A stretch of 64,000 nucleotides of DNA from positions 62,001-126,000 of the forward strand of contig NZ_CABVHJ010000019.1 in the NCBI RefSeq assembly GCF_902497745.1, given 5' to 3'. Both the position numbers and the translations under genes were made by a program. Within the stretch, counting starts at the first letter, position 1. Every line of letters starts with the position of its first letter. This DNA comes from Pseudomonas fluorescens. Its GTDB lineage: Bacteria > Pseudomonadota > Gammaproteobacteria > Pseudomonadales > Pseudomonadaceae. Shown here in pieces: positions 17,215 through 25,857 of this stretch. The notes beneath the pieces were generated by a model. That model searched no databases. It was not told where the DNA came from and saw only the letters and a program-made list of their open reading frames with translations.

Positions 17215-17760
17215 ATGTTGATCAGTGCCAAACAACAGCAAATCATTCACCTGCCCAAAGCGCTGAATGACGATGCGACGTCCACCGCTGCGGCCGGTCT
17301 GCAAGGTGGCCTGCACGGCGCCATGCTGCAAACCCTGCAAAACCAGACCCAGGCGCAAACCGCTGAGGCCACCGCCAAGGTGCAGGACTCGGCCACGCAG
17401 ATCGCCACCCAGCAAGTCAGCGAAGCCTCGCGTATCAGCGACAACGTCGACGAAGCGTTCGCCAAGACCCGCGTGGGCCTGCAGTCGACCGACGCCACCA
17501 GCGCCTCGGCGACATCCGCCACTGACGAGTTCAAGGACTACATGAGCAAGACGCCGGAACAGCGTTTGCGCGACAGTATCCTGCAGTCCATGGGGCTGAC
17601 CGAAGATGACATCAAAGCCATGCCGCCGGAGAAACAACTGGCCGTCGGCAAGGAGATCGCCGAGCGCTTGCAGGACAAGATGAAGTTGGCGCAGGCGGAG
17701 AAAGACAACGACGTGAAGGACAGTGACAAGCAGGCGGACAAGTTTCTCGCAGCGCTCTGA
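17215..17760 (+). CDS. Conserved hypothetical Ala/Gln-rich soluble protein
   Basis: A 181-residue protein that I do not recognise by function. Residues 20-110 are rich in Ala, Gln and Thr and likely disordered or helical (NQTQAQTAEATAKVQDSA). Residues 118-165 form a compact conserved-looking helical part (MSKTPEQRLRDSILQSMGL). There is no signal peptide or membrane segment. The ATG at 17215 is chosen over an upstream in-frame start, since MLISAKQQQIIHLP gives a plausible beginning. It is a single gene ending before a REP-I element. Confidence 0.75.
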   Translation: MLISAKQQQIIHLPKALNDDATSTAAAGLQGGLHGAMLQTLQNQTQAQTAEATAKVQDSATQIATQQVSEASRISDNVDEAFAKTRVGLQSTDATSASATSATDEFKDYMSKTPEQRLRDSILQSMGLTEDDIKAMPPEKQLAVGKEIAERLQDKMKLAQAEKDNDVKDSDKQADKFLAAL

Positions 17761-17794
17761 GACCCCGCATTCCTGGCTACCGCACGGTATGCCT

Positions 17795-17883
17795 GTAGGA
17801 GCTGCCGAAGGCTGCGATCTTTTGATCTTGCTTCCAACAACGAATCAAAAGATCGCAGCCTCGTTCCACTCGACAGCTCCTAC
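17795..17883. repeat. REP-I palindromic element, copy 5, with altered arm
   Basis: The left arm is standard. The right arm has CTCGTTCCACTCGA in place of the usual TTCGG, so pairing at the tip of one hairpin is broken. Confidence 0.85.
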
Positions 17884-17899
17884 AGGCCACTTTGTGGAA

Positions 17900-19219
17900 T
17901 CAGTTCAGTTGCAGGGTTTCATTGAACTGACTGATCGCATCCACCACATGCCGTGAGCCCTGCTGAATCTCGAGGATCACCTCGCCCGCCTCGTTCGCCA
18001 GTTCCACGCCGAGCCCGGTGCGGCTCAGGCTTGATTGCATACTCGACACCGCACTCAGCGACAGGTCATGGTTCTTGCGCACCACATCGACAATTTCCAG
18101 GGTCGCCTGACTGGTGCGCGCTGCGAGGCTGCGCACCTCGTCCGCTACCACGGCAAAACCGCGCCCGTGTTCCCCGGCCCGCGCCGCTTCAATCGCAGCG
18201 TTGAGCGCCAGCAAGTTGGTCTGATCGGCAATGCCGCGAATGGTCTGAACGATTGTGCCGATGATGTCCGACTGCTTGCTCACCGCATCGATGCTGACGG
18301 CAGCTTCGTTGAGGTCGCGGGAGATGTCCTGAATAATCTGCACGGTTTGCTGCACGACCTGTGAGCCTTTTTGCGCGCAGGCATCGTTTTGTACCGAGGT
18401 GCTGTGGGCCGATTCGGCAGCGTTCTGCAAAGTGGTCATCTGATGGGTAATGTCGCTGGCGAACTTGACCACTTTGTACAGGCGGCCCTTGGCGTCGAAC
18501 AATGGGTTATACGAGGCTTCCAGATAGACCATGTGCCCGGACTTGTTCTTGCGCTCGAAACGATGTGAGTGATATTCGCCGCGGTTGAGCGAGGCCCAGA
18601 ATGCCTTGTACTGCGAGGATTCCGCTTCGCTGCGATGGCAGAACATGCTGTGGTGATGGCCGATGATTTCGTTGAGCGAGTACTGCATGGTCTTGAGGAA
18701 GTTGTCGTTAGCGGTAATGACATTGCCTTCCGGGGTGAACTCGATCACCGCCATCGAGCGACCAATCGCGGCCAGCATGCTCTCTTCTTCGTGTTCCTTG
18801 TTGATCCGCGCGGTGATGTCCGCCGCCACTTTGATCACACTTCTGACTTGCTTGTCCGGGCCATACACCGGCATGTAACTGGCTTCGAGCCAGACTTCCC
18901 TGCCGGCCTTGTTCAAACGCAGAAAAGTCCCGCTGATCGGTTCACCACGGGCCAGGTCACGCCACAGCTTTGCGTATTCCTCACTGCGGTAAAACACCTC
19001 TTCACAAAACACCCGATGATGTTTACCACGCACTTCATCGGCGCTGTAGCCCATGGTCTTGCAGAAATTTTCGTTGGCATCCAGAACGATGCCGTCAGGG
19101 CTGAACTCGATCATTGCCATCGAACGGCTGATCGCTTCCAGCTTGGCGTTGGCCTCGGTCAAGGCGCAGCTGAAGCGCTCGATCTGCTGCAGGTCAGCCT
19201 TGTGATGTAGGTTGAACAT
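17900..19219 (-). CDS. Soluble PAS-PAS methyl-accepting chemotaxis protein, BdlA-like
   Basis: A 439-residue chemoreceptor with no membrane helix. Two PAS domains occupy about residues 25-140 and 150-260; both carry the MAxIEFxPxGxxxxANxNF opening and GHHxxxF loops. The signalling hairpin follows with the invariant QTNLLALNAAIEAARAGE tip. This layout matches BdlA of P. aeruginosa, a cytoplasmic sensor needed for biofilm dispersion, and also Aer-like redox sensors without anchors. GGAAGG precedes the ATG. Ligand or cofactor is unknown. Confidence 0.88.
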   Translation of the reverse strand: MFNLHHKADLQQIERFSCALTEANAKLEAISRSMAMIEFSPDGIVLDANENFCKTMGYSADEVRGKHHRVFCEEVFYRSEEYAKLWRDLARGEPISGTFLRLNKAGREVWLEASYMPVYGPDKQVRSVIKVAADITARINKEHEEESMLAAIGRSMAVIEFTPEGNVITANDNFLKTMQYSLNEIIGHHHSMFCHRSEAESSQYKAFWASLNRGEYHSHRFERKNKSGHMVYLEASYNPLFDAKGRLYKVVKFASDITHQMTTLQNAAESAHSTSVQNDACAQKGSQVVQQTVQIIQDISRDLNEAAVSIDAVSKQSDIIGTIVQTIRGIADQTNLLALNAAIEAARAGEHGRGFAVVADEVRSLAARTSQATLEIVDVVRKNHDLSLSAVSSMQSSLSRTGLGVELANEAGEVILEIQQGSRHVVDAISQFNETLQLN

Positions 19220-19680
19220 GGTTGTATCACCTTCCGCGCGTTCTTTTGATTTGATGAAAGTTCAGGTCTTTCAGAATCCACCACTACGTTCCATAGAACA
19301 GGCACACGCATTCCTCCACGGGAGGAAGTTGTCAGGTGATAAATGATGATCAATCGGAGAGTCCATGCAGCGACGCTCTAATCAAGACATCCTTCTCTTG
19401 ATAGCCCGCACGCGGGCCAGCCCTAACGCGTTGAAGAACTTCCATGTAAGTGACGCTCCTTGTTGGTTCAGTGTCGGTGCCTCGGGTTGCGCACTCTGGC
19501 AGCATGAATTCACGGACCAACGATGTGTTCGCGCCATGTTTTGACATGACGGTCGACATAGTTAGTTACGAGAAGCATAGCCAGCGGCAAGCCTTGCGCA
19601 AGGCCACTAGTCGGCCAGTATCTGGCACTTTTTGCACAAGAAACGGTTCAGCGCGGGGAAAGTTGTTGGCGGGGCGGACG
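19220..19680. other. Long intergenic stretch without a supported gene
   Basis: Between the chemoreceptor start and the REP-II element at 19681 I see no convincing gene. A 69-codon minus-strand frame at 19350-19559 has no good ribosome site or family resemblance. The region probably holds the chemoreceptor promoter and a long 5' leader. Confidence 0.5.
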
Positions 19681-19750
19681 CTTTCGCGAGCAAGCTCGCT
19701 CCCACATTCGGAACGCATTCCACTGTGGGAGCGAGCCTGCTCGCGAAGGC
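19681..19750. repeat. REP-II element, copy 3, arms in reversed order
   Basis: Here the arm ending in CTCGCTCCCAC comes first and the GTGGGAGCGAGC arm second, so the pair is arranged tail to tail with a short 20-base centre. Confidence 0.85.
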
Positions 19751-19785
19751 GCCATAAGAAGCACTACAAAAACAACAGAAATAAC

Positions 19786-20799
19786 TTACAGACTTCCAGC
19801 CACTTTGGTCGCCACCTCCGCAGGCACCCAAGGCTTCCAGACCTGCGGCTGATCACGCAGGAACGCCTGCGCCACCACTCTCGGCTGCAAACGCTTTTCG
19901 CTCATCCCGGCCAAGGTCTGGTTCAACAGATCAATCGGCAGATCAACCTTTTCAAAGAACGTTACCAGTTCCGGGTACTGCGCCTTGAACGGCGCCGACA
20001 CACCAATCGCCAGACTCGCCGGCATCGAACGGGTGCCTTTGGGATTCGGGTTATTGGCATCGGCCAGGGTCTTCCAGGCCTCGGCATCGAACGGCGGCTC
20101 TTCCAGTTTGACCAGTTTGAAGCGGCCGAGCAGCGGCGTCGGTGACCAGTAGTAGAACAGCACCGGTTTACCCCGTTTGATCGACGACGCTACCTCGGCA
20201 TCCAGTGCCGCGCCGGAACCGGTGCGGAAGTTGACGAAGCTGTCGTTCAGCGCATAAGCCTTGAGCTTCTGGCTGTTTACGATCTCCGAGGTCCAGCCGG
20301 TCGGGCTATTGAGGAAGCGTCCGCGTGAAGGGTCTTCCGGGTCACGGAACACGTCTTTGTAGCGCGGCAGATCCGCCACCGACTTCAACTCTGGCGCCAG
20401 TGGTTTTATCCCGCGCTCGGGGTCGCCCTTGATCACATATTCCGGCACCCACCAGCCTTCGGTGGCGCCCTTGACTGTGTCACCGAGGCCAAACACCTTG
20501 CCTTCTGCGGCAGCCTTGACCCAGGCCGGACTGCGCCCGGCCCATTCCTCACCGATCACCTGAATGTCATTTTTCGCCAGCGCGGCCTCAAGGCTGACCG
20601 TGCTGCCGGGCAAGGTGTCGGTCGGGTAACCGTAGCCTTTCTCAACGATCAGACGCAGCACTTCGGTAATGAAACTGCCGCTTTCCCAAGTGATGTCGCC
20701 GAAGTGAATCGGCGCGGTTTTCTCCGCCGCCGAAACAGCGCCGATGCTAAGGCTGAAGGCCAGCAGCGAAGTGCCGAGCAGGGTTTTGATCGATCTCAT
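19786..20799 (-). CDS. Glycine betaine/proline-type ABC substrate-binding protein (OpuAC family)
   Basis: A 337-residue periplasmic binding protein with a clear signal peptide (LLAFSLSIGAVSAAEK; cleavage after AxA near residue 25). The mature part begins HFGDITWESG and has the OpuAC pattern, including WWVPEYVIKG near residue 120 and VLFYYWSPTPLLG near 210. No permease or ATPase lies nearby, so it is an orphan component. Its ATG overlaps the stop of the upstream sigma gene by 4 bp (ATGA), implying translational coupling. Confidence 0.9.
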   Translation of the reverse strand: MRSIKTLLGTSLLAFSLSIGAVSAAEKTAPIHFGDITWESGSFITEVLRLIVEKGYGYPTDTLPGSTVSLEAALAKNDIQVIGEEWAGRSPAWVKAAAEGKVFGLGDTVKGATEGWWVPEYVIKGDPERGIKPLAPELKSVADLPRYKDVFRDPEDPSRGRFLNSPTGWTSEIVNSQKLKAYALNDSFVNFRTGSGAALDAEVASSIKRGKPVLFYYWSPTPLLGRFKLVKLEEPPFDAEAWKTLADANNPNPKGTRSMPASLAIGVSAPFKAQYPELVTFFEKVDLPIDLLNQTLAGMSEKRLQPRVVAQAFLRDQPQVWKPWVPAEVATKVAGSL

Positions 20800-21323
20800 G
20801 CAGACCTCTTGTCTTCCATAAATTGGTTGGCGCTATGGCGATCGCACAGCGCTTGGGAACGGCTCATGTACTCGCTGACCGAACGCTGGGAAATGCCCAG
20901 TTCGGCAGCGATTTGCGGGTAGGTCAGGCCGTCGATGCGGGCGAGCAGAAACGCTGTGCGAACCTTGCCGGGCAGGCGCTGCAAGCTGTGATCAAGGCGC
21001 TTGAGGGTTTGTGACAGTTGAACCAGTTCTTCAGGCGAGGCGGCGTAATTGACGTCGATCTGCTGGCGATATCCGCGCTCCAGATCTCCACGCCGCCAGC
21101 GCTGGTAAAGCAGGCGTTGGGCGATGGTCGTCAACAAGGCGCGGGGTTCGCGGATGGCTCTTAACGCCGGGGCTTCGAGCAACTGCGCAAAGGTCTCGGA
21201 GGCGATGTCTTCGCTGCTGGCCGCGTCGTGCAGATGACCGCGCAGATAGGCACAGAGCCAGCGATAGTGGACGCGAAACAGACTGTCCACGGTATGACGA
21301 TGGGAAAGGTCGGCGCCGGACAT
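20796..21323 (-). CDS. FecI-like ECF sigma factor without an anti-sigma neighbour
   Basis: A 175-residue ECF sigma factor. Region 2 is near residues 15-80 (AASSEDIASETFAQLL), and region 4 is near 120-165 (LPGKVRTAFLLARIDGLTYPQIAAELGISQ). It resembles the FecI/iron-starvation group. That group is normally followed by fecR and a TonB receptor gene; here the next gene is a betaine-type binding protein, joined by an ATGA overlap. The ATG at 21323 follows AAGGAG. The inducing signal and regulon are unknown. Confidence 0.88.
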   Translation of the reverse strand: MSGADLSHRHTVDSLFRVHYRWLCAYLRGHLHDAASSEDIASETFAQLLEAPALRAIREPRALLTTIAQRLLYQRWRRGDLERGYRQQIDVNYAASPEELVQLSQTLKRLDHSLQRLPGKVRTAFLLARIDGLTYPQIAAELGISQRSVSEYMSRSQALCDRHSANQFMEDKRSA

Positions 21324-21450
21324 AGGGGCTCCTTGATAGGGGGTCGCTGAATGTCCGGTGTTCCGGTGGCGCGATCGTAGCAAGGCGCCTTATTCGTTAA
21401 AAATACTTAAAATGAATTTTTATATTCCATTTACAAATAAAAGATCGAAA

Positions 21451-21512
21451 GATCGCAGCCTTCGGCAGCTCCTACACCAATCCCCTGTAGGAGCTGCCGA
21501 AGGCTGCGATCT
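21451..21512. repeat. REP-I element, copy 6, arms reversed
   Basis: The GATCGCAGCCTTCGGCAGC arm comes first, then its complement, separated by a 13-base centre. The right arm abuts the stop codon of the PhnD-like gene at 21513. Confidence 0.85.
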
Positions 21513-22304
21513 TTAGCGCAAGCGGCCATAGCCAAGTCCTTCAGCCTCACGCTGATAGTCGAGCAGGATTTGATAATCGCGCTCACTGGCCGCAAACACC
21601 TCAGGCAATCCCAAGGTCTGTGCGACATCAGGGAGTTCGCGCAAGGTTTCATTCATTACCTGTCGGAGCTGCTCGATCTGCTCGTCCGTGGCACTGGCGA
21701 CCGTAATGAACGGCAGGGTCGGGCTCAGGGCACTGCGCGCAATCACCTGCAAGGCACGGACTTCTTCCGGCGCATATTGCGCCAGATAGGCGTAGGTAAC
21801 GCTGTCGATGGCAGCCAGATCGGCGCGGTTTTCGCGCAACCAGCGCAGGCTCTCGCGATGTCCCCCGCTGGTGCCGACCGAGGCGAAGAATTGTCCGTCC
21901 TGATGCAGCGGCGCGAGGCGCTGACGGAACAGGTTCATGCCACTGTTGGAGTCCTGACTGTTGATCACCCCGCGACTGTCACGGAACTCTGCGAGGGTTG
22001 TGCGCCGGTCATCAGCACGGCTGAGGATCAGGCTGCAATGGTAGCCGGCGCTGGCGTCGGGGAGTTCGTAGCGTGGGCGGCCGACGATGCGCACTTGTCC
22101 GCGCAAAGCGGTCATCAGCGGGTAGCCACAGGTTTGCGTGAGCAGCAGATCGGGGGATAACCAGAGTTCGGGTAATGACAGGCCTTCAGCGCTCAGGCGG
22201 GTGTGGCCAAGCTGCTCAAGGATGCGCGCAATCCAGCGCTCATTGGCCGCGCGGATCGGCTCGGGGGCGACGTACATCAGGAGTTCGGTGTGGTGTTGGG
22301 TCAT
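21513..22304 (-). CDS. PhnD-like phosphonate/phosphate-binding domain protein, no signal peptide
   Basis: A 263-residue protein with the type II periplasmic-binding fold of the phosphonate-binding (PhnD) family. Visible segments are MYVAPEPIRAANERW, LLTQTCGYPLMTALRG, VINSQDSNSGMNLFRQRL and LAAIDSVTYAYLA. It has no signal peptide, and no transporter genes adjoin, so it may be a cytoplasmic sensor or an orphan. Starts at 22304 and 22310 are both possible; I chose 22304, about 10 bases after GGGAA. A REP-I element touches its 3' end. Confidence 0.82.
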   Translation of the reverse strand: MTQHHTELLMYVAPEPIRAANERWIARILEQLGHTRLSAEGLSLPELWLSPDLLLTQTCGYPLMTALRGQVRIVGRPRYELPDASAGYHCSLILSRADDRRTTLAEFRDSRGVINSQDSNSGMNLFRQRLAPLHQDGQFFASVGTSGGHRESLRWLRENRADLAAIDSVTYAYLAQYAPEEVRALQVIARSALSPTLPFITVASATDEQIEQLRQVMNETLRELPDVAQTLGLPEVFAASERDYQILLDYQREAEGLGYGRLR

Positions 22305-22335
22305 ACACATTTTTCCCGAGTTACAAATATCCAAT

Positions 22336-22423
22336 GTGGGAGCGAGCCTGCTCGCGAAAGCGCTGGGTCAGACAACAGATTCATCAACTGACACGACGCC
22401 TTCGCGAGCAGGCTCGCTCCCAC
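22336..22423. repeat. REP-II palindromic element, copy 4
   Basis: Inverted GTGGGAGCGAGCCTGCTCGC arms between the PhnD-like start and the desaturase stop. Confidence 0.9.
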
Positions 22424-22445
22424 AGGGTTTTGTGGTGTTCTTGGG

Positions 22446-23387
22446 TCAGTGGAACGGATGCTCGGGACTGTCGATCGGCCTAAAGACATTGCGTTGCCAG
22501 AACTCGCCATACCCTTGCACCAGAAACCCGCCACTGCGCGCGATCCACTGCTCGCGATGCATCCGGTAAACCGTCGGCAAGTCGTACCATGCAAGCTTCG
22601 GCAAGTCGTGATGCACCAGATGAAAATTCAGATTCAGGAACAACCAGCGCCATGGCCAACCGGCCTCATTGAGCACCGTGCGTTGTTCCGGTTGCGCATG
22701 CGGACGGTGTTCATAGTAGGAACGGATCATCGCGACCGATAGCGCCGGCACGCTGATCAGCAGCAGGTAATGCCAGACCGGAAGCACACTGAAACGGGCG
22801 ATGAACCCCAGCATCAGCAGGGTGAACGCGCCGTGGGTCAGCCACATCAGCCATGCCTGGCGTTCGCCATTCTTCAGCCGCTGCAGTTCTTCACCAGCGA
22901 GCGCCAACAATGCCAGGGGGGCGCCCAATGCGAAACGGCCGAGCACGGTTTTGTTCAACCAGTACAAGCTGCGTTCGAACAGCGAACTGCCCTGCCAGCC
23001 AGCGCGGGTCAGGTAACGGCTCTCCGGATCGACGCCGGGCACAGTCAGATCCTCATCACGGTGATGCAACAAATGGCTGTCGCGATACAGCGTGTACGGA
23101 TACCAGACCGCGAATGGCGCGTAGCCGAGGATTTTGTTGAGCAAGGTCCAGCGCGTCGGATGCCCGTGGAGCAATTCGTGCTGCACTGACAGCCACAGGA
23201 CCAGTAGCGGAATTAGCAGCAGCGTGCTCAAGCCACGACCGAGCCACTGACTATTGAGCACAATGGCAAACCAGCCGCCATAGACGCCGATCAGCAACAG
23301 CCAGGTCGGCCATTCGGTGCGGGCGGTGAACCGCTGGCGCAGGATTTCGATCTGCTGACGATGGGCGGCGTCGAAGTAATGGGGCAT
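22446..23387 (-). CDS. Membrane fatty acid desaturase
   Basis: A 313-residue membrane-bound di-iron desaturase. The three histidine boxes are present: HELLHGH (near 75), HLLHH (near 107) and HLVHH (near 260). Hydrophobic segments lie between them. The family introduces double bonds into acyl chains or hydroxylates related lipids; the exact substrate is not predictable. I chose the ATG at 23387 (MPHYFDAAHRQQIE), which starts the conserved part, over an in-frame start at 23438. It is transcribed alone, between a REP-II element and a small Lys-rich gene. Confidence 0.9.
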   Translation of the reverse strand: MPHYFDAAHRQQIEILRQRFTARTEWPTWLLLIGVYGGWFAIVLNSQWLGRGLSTLLLIPLLVLWLSVQHELLHGHPTRWTLLNKILGYAPFAVWYPYTLYRDSHLLHHRDEDLTVPGVDPESRYLTRAGWQGSSLFERSLYWLNKTVLGRFALGAPLALLALAGEELQRLKNGERQAWLMWLTHGAFTLLMLGFIARFSVLPVWHYLLLISVPALSVAMIRSYYEHRPHAQPEQRTVLNEAGWPWRWLFLNLNFHLVHHDLPKLAWYDLPTVYRMHREQWIARSGGFLVQGYGEFWQRNVFRPIDSPEHPFH

Positions 23388-23499
23388 GGCATTGCTCGGA
23401 ACGGGATTGATCCCCTTCTGTGCAACGACGCGGCGCAATCTTGCAGATTATTTTCAGATCAAGGCAGGAGCCCGAGAACCGGGCTCCGGAAAGACGTGA

Positions 23500-23610
23500 T
23501 CAATGGCCGAAAATGTCGACTTTCTTGGCTTTCTTCTCTGCGCGTTTTTCAATCGCGGTCTTGGCCGGTTTCTTCTTCGCGGCTTTCTTTGAATCCATAC
23601 CTTTGGACAT
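23500..23610 (-). CDS. Lysine-rich small protein (36 residues)
   Basis: A 36-residue, strongly basic peptide (MSKGMDSKKAAKKKPAKTAI, then more Lys/Glu, ending DIFGH). GGAG lies eight bases before the ATG at 23610. In-frame sequence further upstream is unlike a protein. Short Lys/Ala-rich proteins of this kind are common in pseudomonads and resemble tails of nucleic-acid-binding proteins; no function is established. It is divergent from a GNAT gene. Confidence 0.65.
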   Translation of the reverse strand: MSKGMDSKKAAKKKPAKTAIEKRAEKKAKKVDIFGH

Positions 23611-23712
23611 GATGCGTACTCCACTCACAGGGGATGTGAGGTCAGGTATACACCTATCCAGAGCCGTGCGTTCTTTTATAATCGGCGCTTTGCCCACCGA
23701 CAGTCCGATCCC

Positions 23713-24120
23713 ATGCCCGACACCCAATACAGCCTGCTCGACGAGTCGTTATGGCCGTTGATGAACAAGTTTTACCGCAGCCATCAATCATCGATGAAAG
23801 CCGTTCGCGATGCGCAATTGTGGGTAGCGAGGCGCGGAGAAATCGTTGGCGCGTTGTGCTTGCGGCCGGTGGCGGGTGGGCATTGGTTGACCGGGTTGTT
23901 TGTTGATCCGGGCTGTCGTGAACAGGGGATTGCAGCGCAGTTGATCGCGGCGGCGGTGCTTGATGTGAACGAGCCGGTTTGGCTGTTCTGTCATCCGGAT
24001 TTGCGTGAATTTTATGAGCGACGCGGGTTCACCTTCGATCCGGCCCTGCCGCAAGCGATGGCGGAGCGCTTGAGCCGGTATGCGCGGAGCAAGCCGATGA
24101 TTGCGATGGAACTTGTTTAA
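23713..24120 (+). CDS. GNAT family N-acetyltransferase (short)
   Basis: A 135-residue single GNAT domain. The acetyl-CoA loop is DPGCREQGIAAQLIAAA near residue 75, and the end of the fold is FYERRGFTF. It is shorter than most family members but has the core. The substrate is unknown. Its stop overlaps the beginning of a REP-I element. Confidence 0.86.
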   Translation: MPDTQYSLLDESLWPLMNKFYRSHQSSMKAVRDAQLWVARRGEIVGALCLRPVAGGHWLTGLFVDPGCREQGIAAQLIAAAVLDVNEPVWLFCHPDLREFYERRGFTFDPALPQAMAERLSRYARSKPMIAMELV

Positions 24121-24196
24121 AGATCAAAAGATCGCAGCCTTCGGCAGCTCCTACACCGATCCCTGTAGGAGCTGCCGAAGGCTGCGATCTTTTGAT
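24121..24196. repeat. REP-I element, copy 7, arms reversed
   Basis: The CAAAAGATCGCAGCC arm comes first and its complement second. It lies between the convergent GNAT and def genes. Confidence 0.88.
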
Positions 24197-24201
24197 TCTG
24201 G

Positions 24202-24741
24202 TTAGTCGTCGGCTGTGGGATCGAGATCCGGGAACATCACTTCAGTGAAGCCGAATTTGCTGAAGTCAGTGATCCGCGACGGGTACAAGCGGCCGATCAG
24301 GTGATCGCATTCGTGCTGCACAACCCGTGCGTGGAAACCCGACGCAATGCGCACAATCGGCTCGCCCTTCGGATCAAAACCCTCATAGCGAATCTGCTGA
24401 TAACGCTCCACCGCGCCACGCAACCCCGGCACCGACAGGCAGCCTTCAAAGCCCTCTTCCGTAAGCGGACTCAGCGGCGTGATCAGCGGATTGATCAGGA
24501 TCGTCTGTGGCACTGCTTCAGCGTCCGGGTAACGTTCGCTGTGTTCGAAACCAAAGATCACCAATTGCAGATCGACACCGATCTGCGGCGCGGCCAAGCC
24601 AACGCCACCGACGCTTTCCATGGTCTGGAACATATCGTCGATCAGTTGCCACAGCTCAGGGCTGTCGAACATCTCGGCCGGCACTGGCGGGGCGATACGC
24701 AGCAGGCGCTCGTCGCCCATTTTCAGAATTTCACGGATCAT
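24202..24741 (-). CDS. def: Peptide deformylase
   Basis: A 179-residue peptide deformylase, which removes the N-formyl group from new proteins using a metal ion. All three motifs are intact: GVGLAAPQIG (near 47), EGCLSVPG (near 97; Cys is a metal ligand) and QHECDHLIG (near 139; both His and Glu). It lies 2 bp after the BrkB-like gene, so the two probably form an operon. It lacks the usual fmt neighbour and may be a second def copy in the genome. Confidence 0.94.
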   Translation of the reverse strand: MIREILKMGDERLLRIAPPVPAEMFDSPELWQLIDDMFQTMESVGGVGLAAPQIGVDLQLVIFGFEHSERYPDAEAVPQTILINPLITPLSPLTEEGFEGCLSVPGLRGAVERYQQIRYEGFDPKGEPIVRIASGFHARVVQHECDHLIGRLYPSRITDFSKFGFTEVMFPDLDPTADD

Positions 24742-24743
24742 GA

Positions 24744-25694
24744 TCAGACTTCGTCAGTGTCCGGCTTGAGCGAATGATCGCGGCCCAGGCCCGAGACGTG
24801 TTGTTTGGGATGTTCATCGAGTTCGCCGGGGACTTTCTCACCCGCATCCTTGCCCTCGCTGGACATGTGTTCGATCACCGCGTTCATCTCGGCGCCGAGC
24901 AATAGCACCGCGGCGGAAATGTAGAAGTACAGCAACAGCACGATGATCGCCCCGATGCTGCCATACATCGCGTTGTAGTTGGCGAAGGTTTTTACGTAGA
25001 AGGCGAACCCCAACGAGGCGATGATCCACACCACCACGGCCAACACAGAACCGGGTGTGATGAAACGGAATTCCTGTTTGACGTCGGGCATCACGTAGTA
25101 GATCAGTGCCACGGCGACCATCATCAGAATCACGATCACCGGCCAGCGTGCAATCGTCCACACGGTGACGATGAAGTCTTCCAGTCCCACTTGCGCGGCG
25201 ATCCAGCCCATCACCTGCGGCCCGAGCACCATCAGCGCGGCGGCCACCAGCAGCATGCCGGCAATGCCGACGGTGTAGACAATCGACAATGGGAAGCGCT
25301 TCCAGACCGGTCGGCCTTCGACCACGTCGTACGCCGCGTTCATCGCACTCATCATCAAGCGCACACCGGCGGAGGCGGTGTACAGGGCGATAACGATACC
25401 GACGGAAAGCAGGCCACCCTTGGACTGCTGCAACTGGTCGATCACCGGATTGACCTGCTCCAGCGCCTGCGGTGGCAGGACCAGTTCCGACTGCAGGCGC
25501 AGCCAGGAGAAAAAGTCCGGCAGGTGCAGGAAACCGATCAGGGCGATCAGGAACAGAATGAACGGGAACAGCGAGAACAGCATCTGGTAAGCCAGTGCCG
25601 AGGCGTAGGTCGACATCTCGTCGTCGACGAATTCAGTGACCGTGCGCACCATCACCCGGTGCAGGGGCAGACCTTTCATGTCCGGAAAAATCAT
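24744..25694 (-). CDS. YihY/BrkB family inner membrane protein
   Basis: A 316-residue membrane protein with about six helices. Family marks include the opening YASALAYQMLFSLFPFILFL and FANYNAMYGSIGAIIVLLLYFY near residue 240. The last 50 residues are polar and cytoplasmic. The old RNase BN assignment of this family is not accepted, and the function is unknown. AAGGAG precedes the ATG. The next gene, def, starts 2 bp after the stop. Confidence 0.92.
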   Translation of the reverse strand: MIFPDMKGLPLHRVMVRTVTEFVDDEMSTYASALAYQMLFSLFPFILFLIALIGFLHLPDFFSWLRLQSELVLPPQALEQVNPVIDQLQQSKGGLLSVGIVIALYTASAGVRLMMSAMNAAYDVVEGRPVWKRFPLSIVYTVGIAGMLLVAAALMVLGPQVMGWIAAQVGLEDFIVTVWTIARWPVIVILMMVAVALIYYVMPDVKQEFRFITPGSVLAVVVWIIASLGFAFYVKTFANYNAMYGSIGAIIVLLLYFYISAAVLLLGAEMNAVIEHMSSEGKDAGEKVPGELDEHPKQHVSGLGRDHSLKPDTDEV

Positions 25695-25807
25695 TCGCGT
25701 CTCCTTTCGCCGCAGAACAGGTTGAAGTCGTGGCGACTCAGGGGCGTTTTTTACATCACGTTAGCCTGTTTGGCGAACCTCGTTGGGTTGCTGCAGGCTT
25801 TTGACAC

Positions 25808-25832
25808 AAAAACGGCCATCCTTGGATGGCCG
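25808..25832 (-). terminator. Terminator of csbD-like gene
   Basis: A perfect 9-bp stem (CGGCCATCC / GGATGGCCG) with a 2-base loop and a T-run on the minus strand. It lies 25 bp after the stop of the CsbD-like gene. Confidence 0.85.
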
Positions 25833-25857
25833 CTCGTGTATTTCGTTCAAGGCTGAA

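Noticed and set aside
19350..19559. 69-codon minus-strand frame upstream of the BdlA-like gene
   Set aside because: No clear ribosome site, no family resemblance and unremarkable composition. It may be part of a leader.
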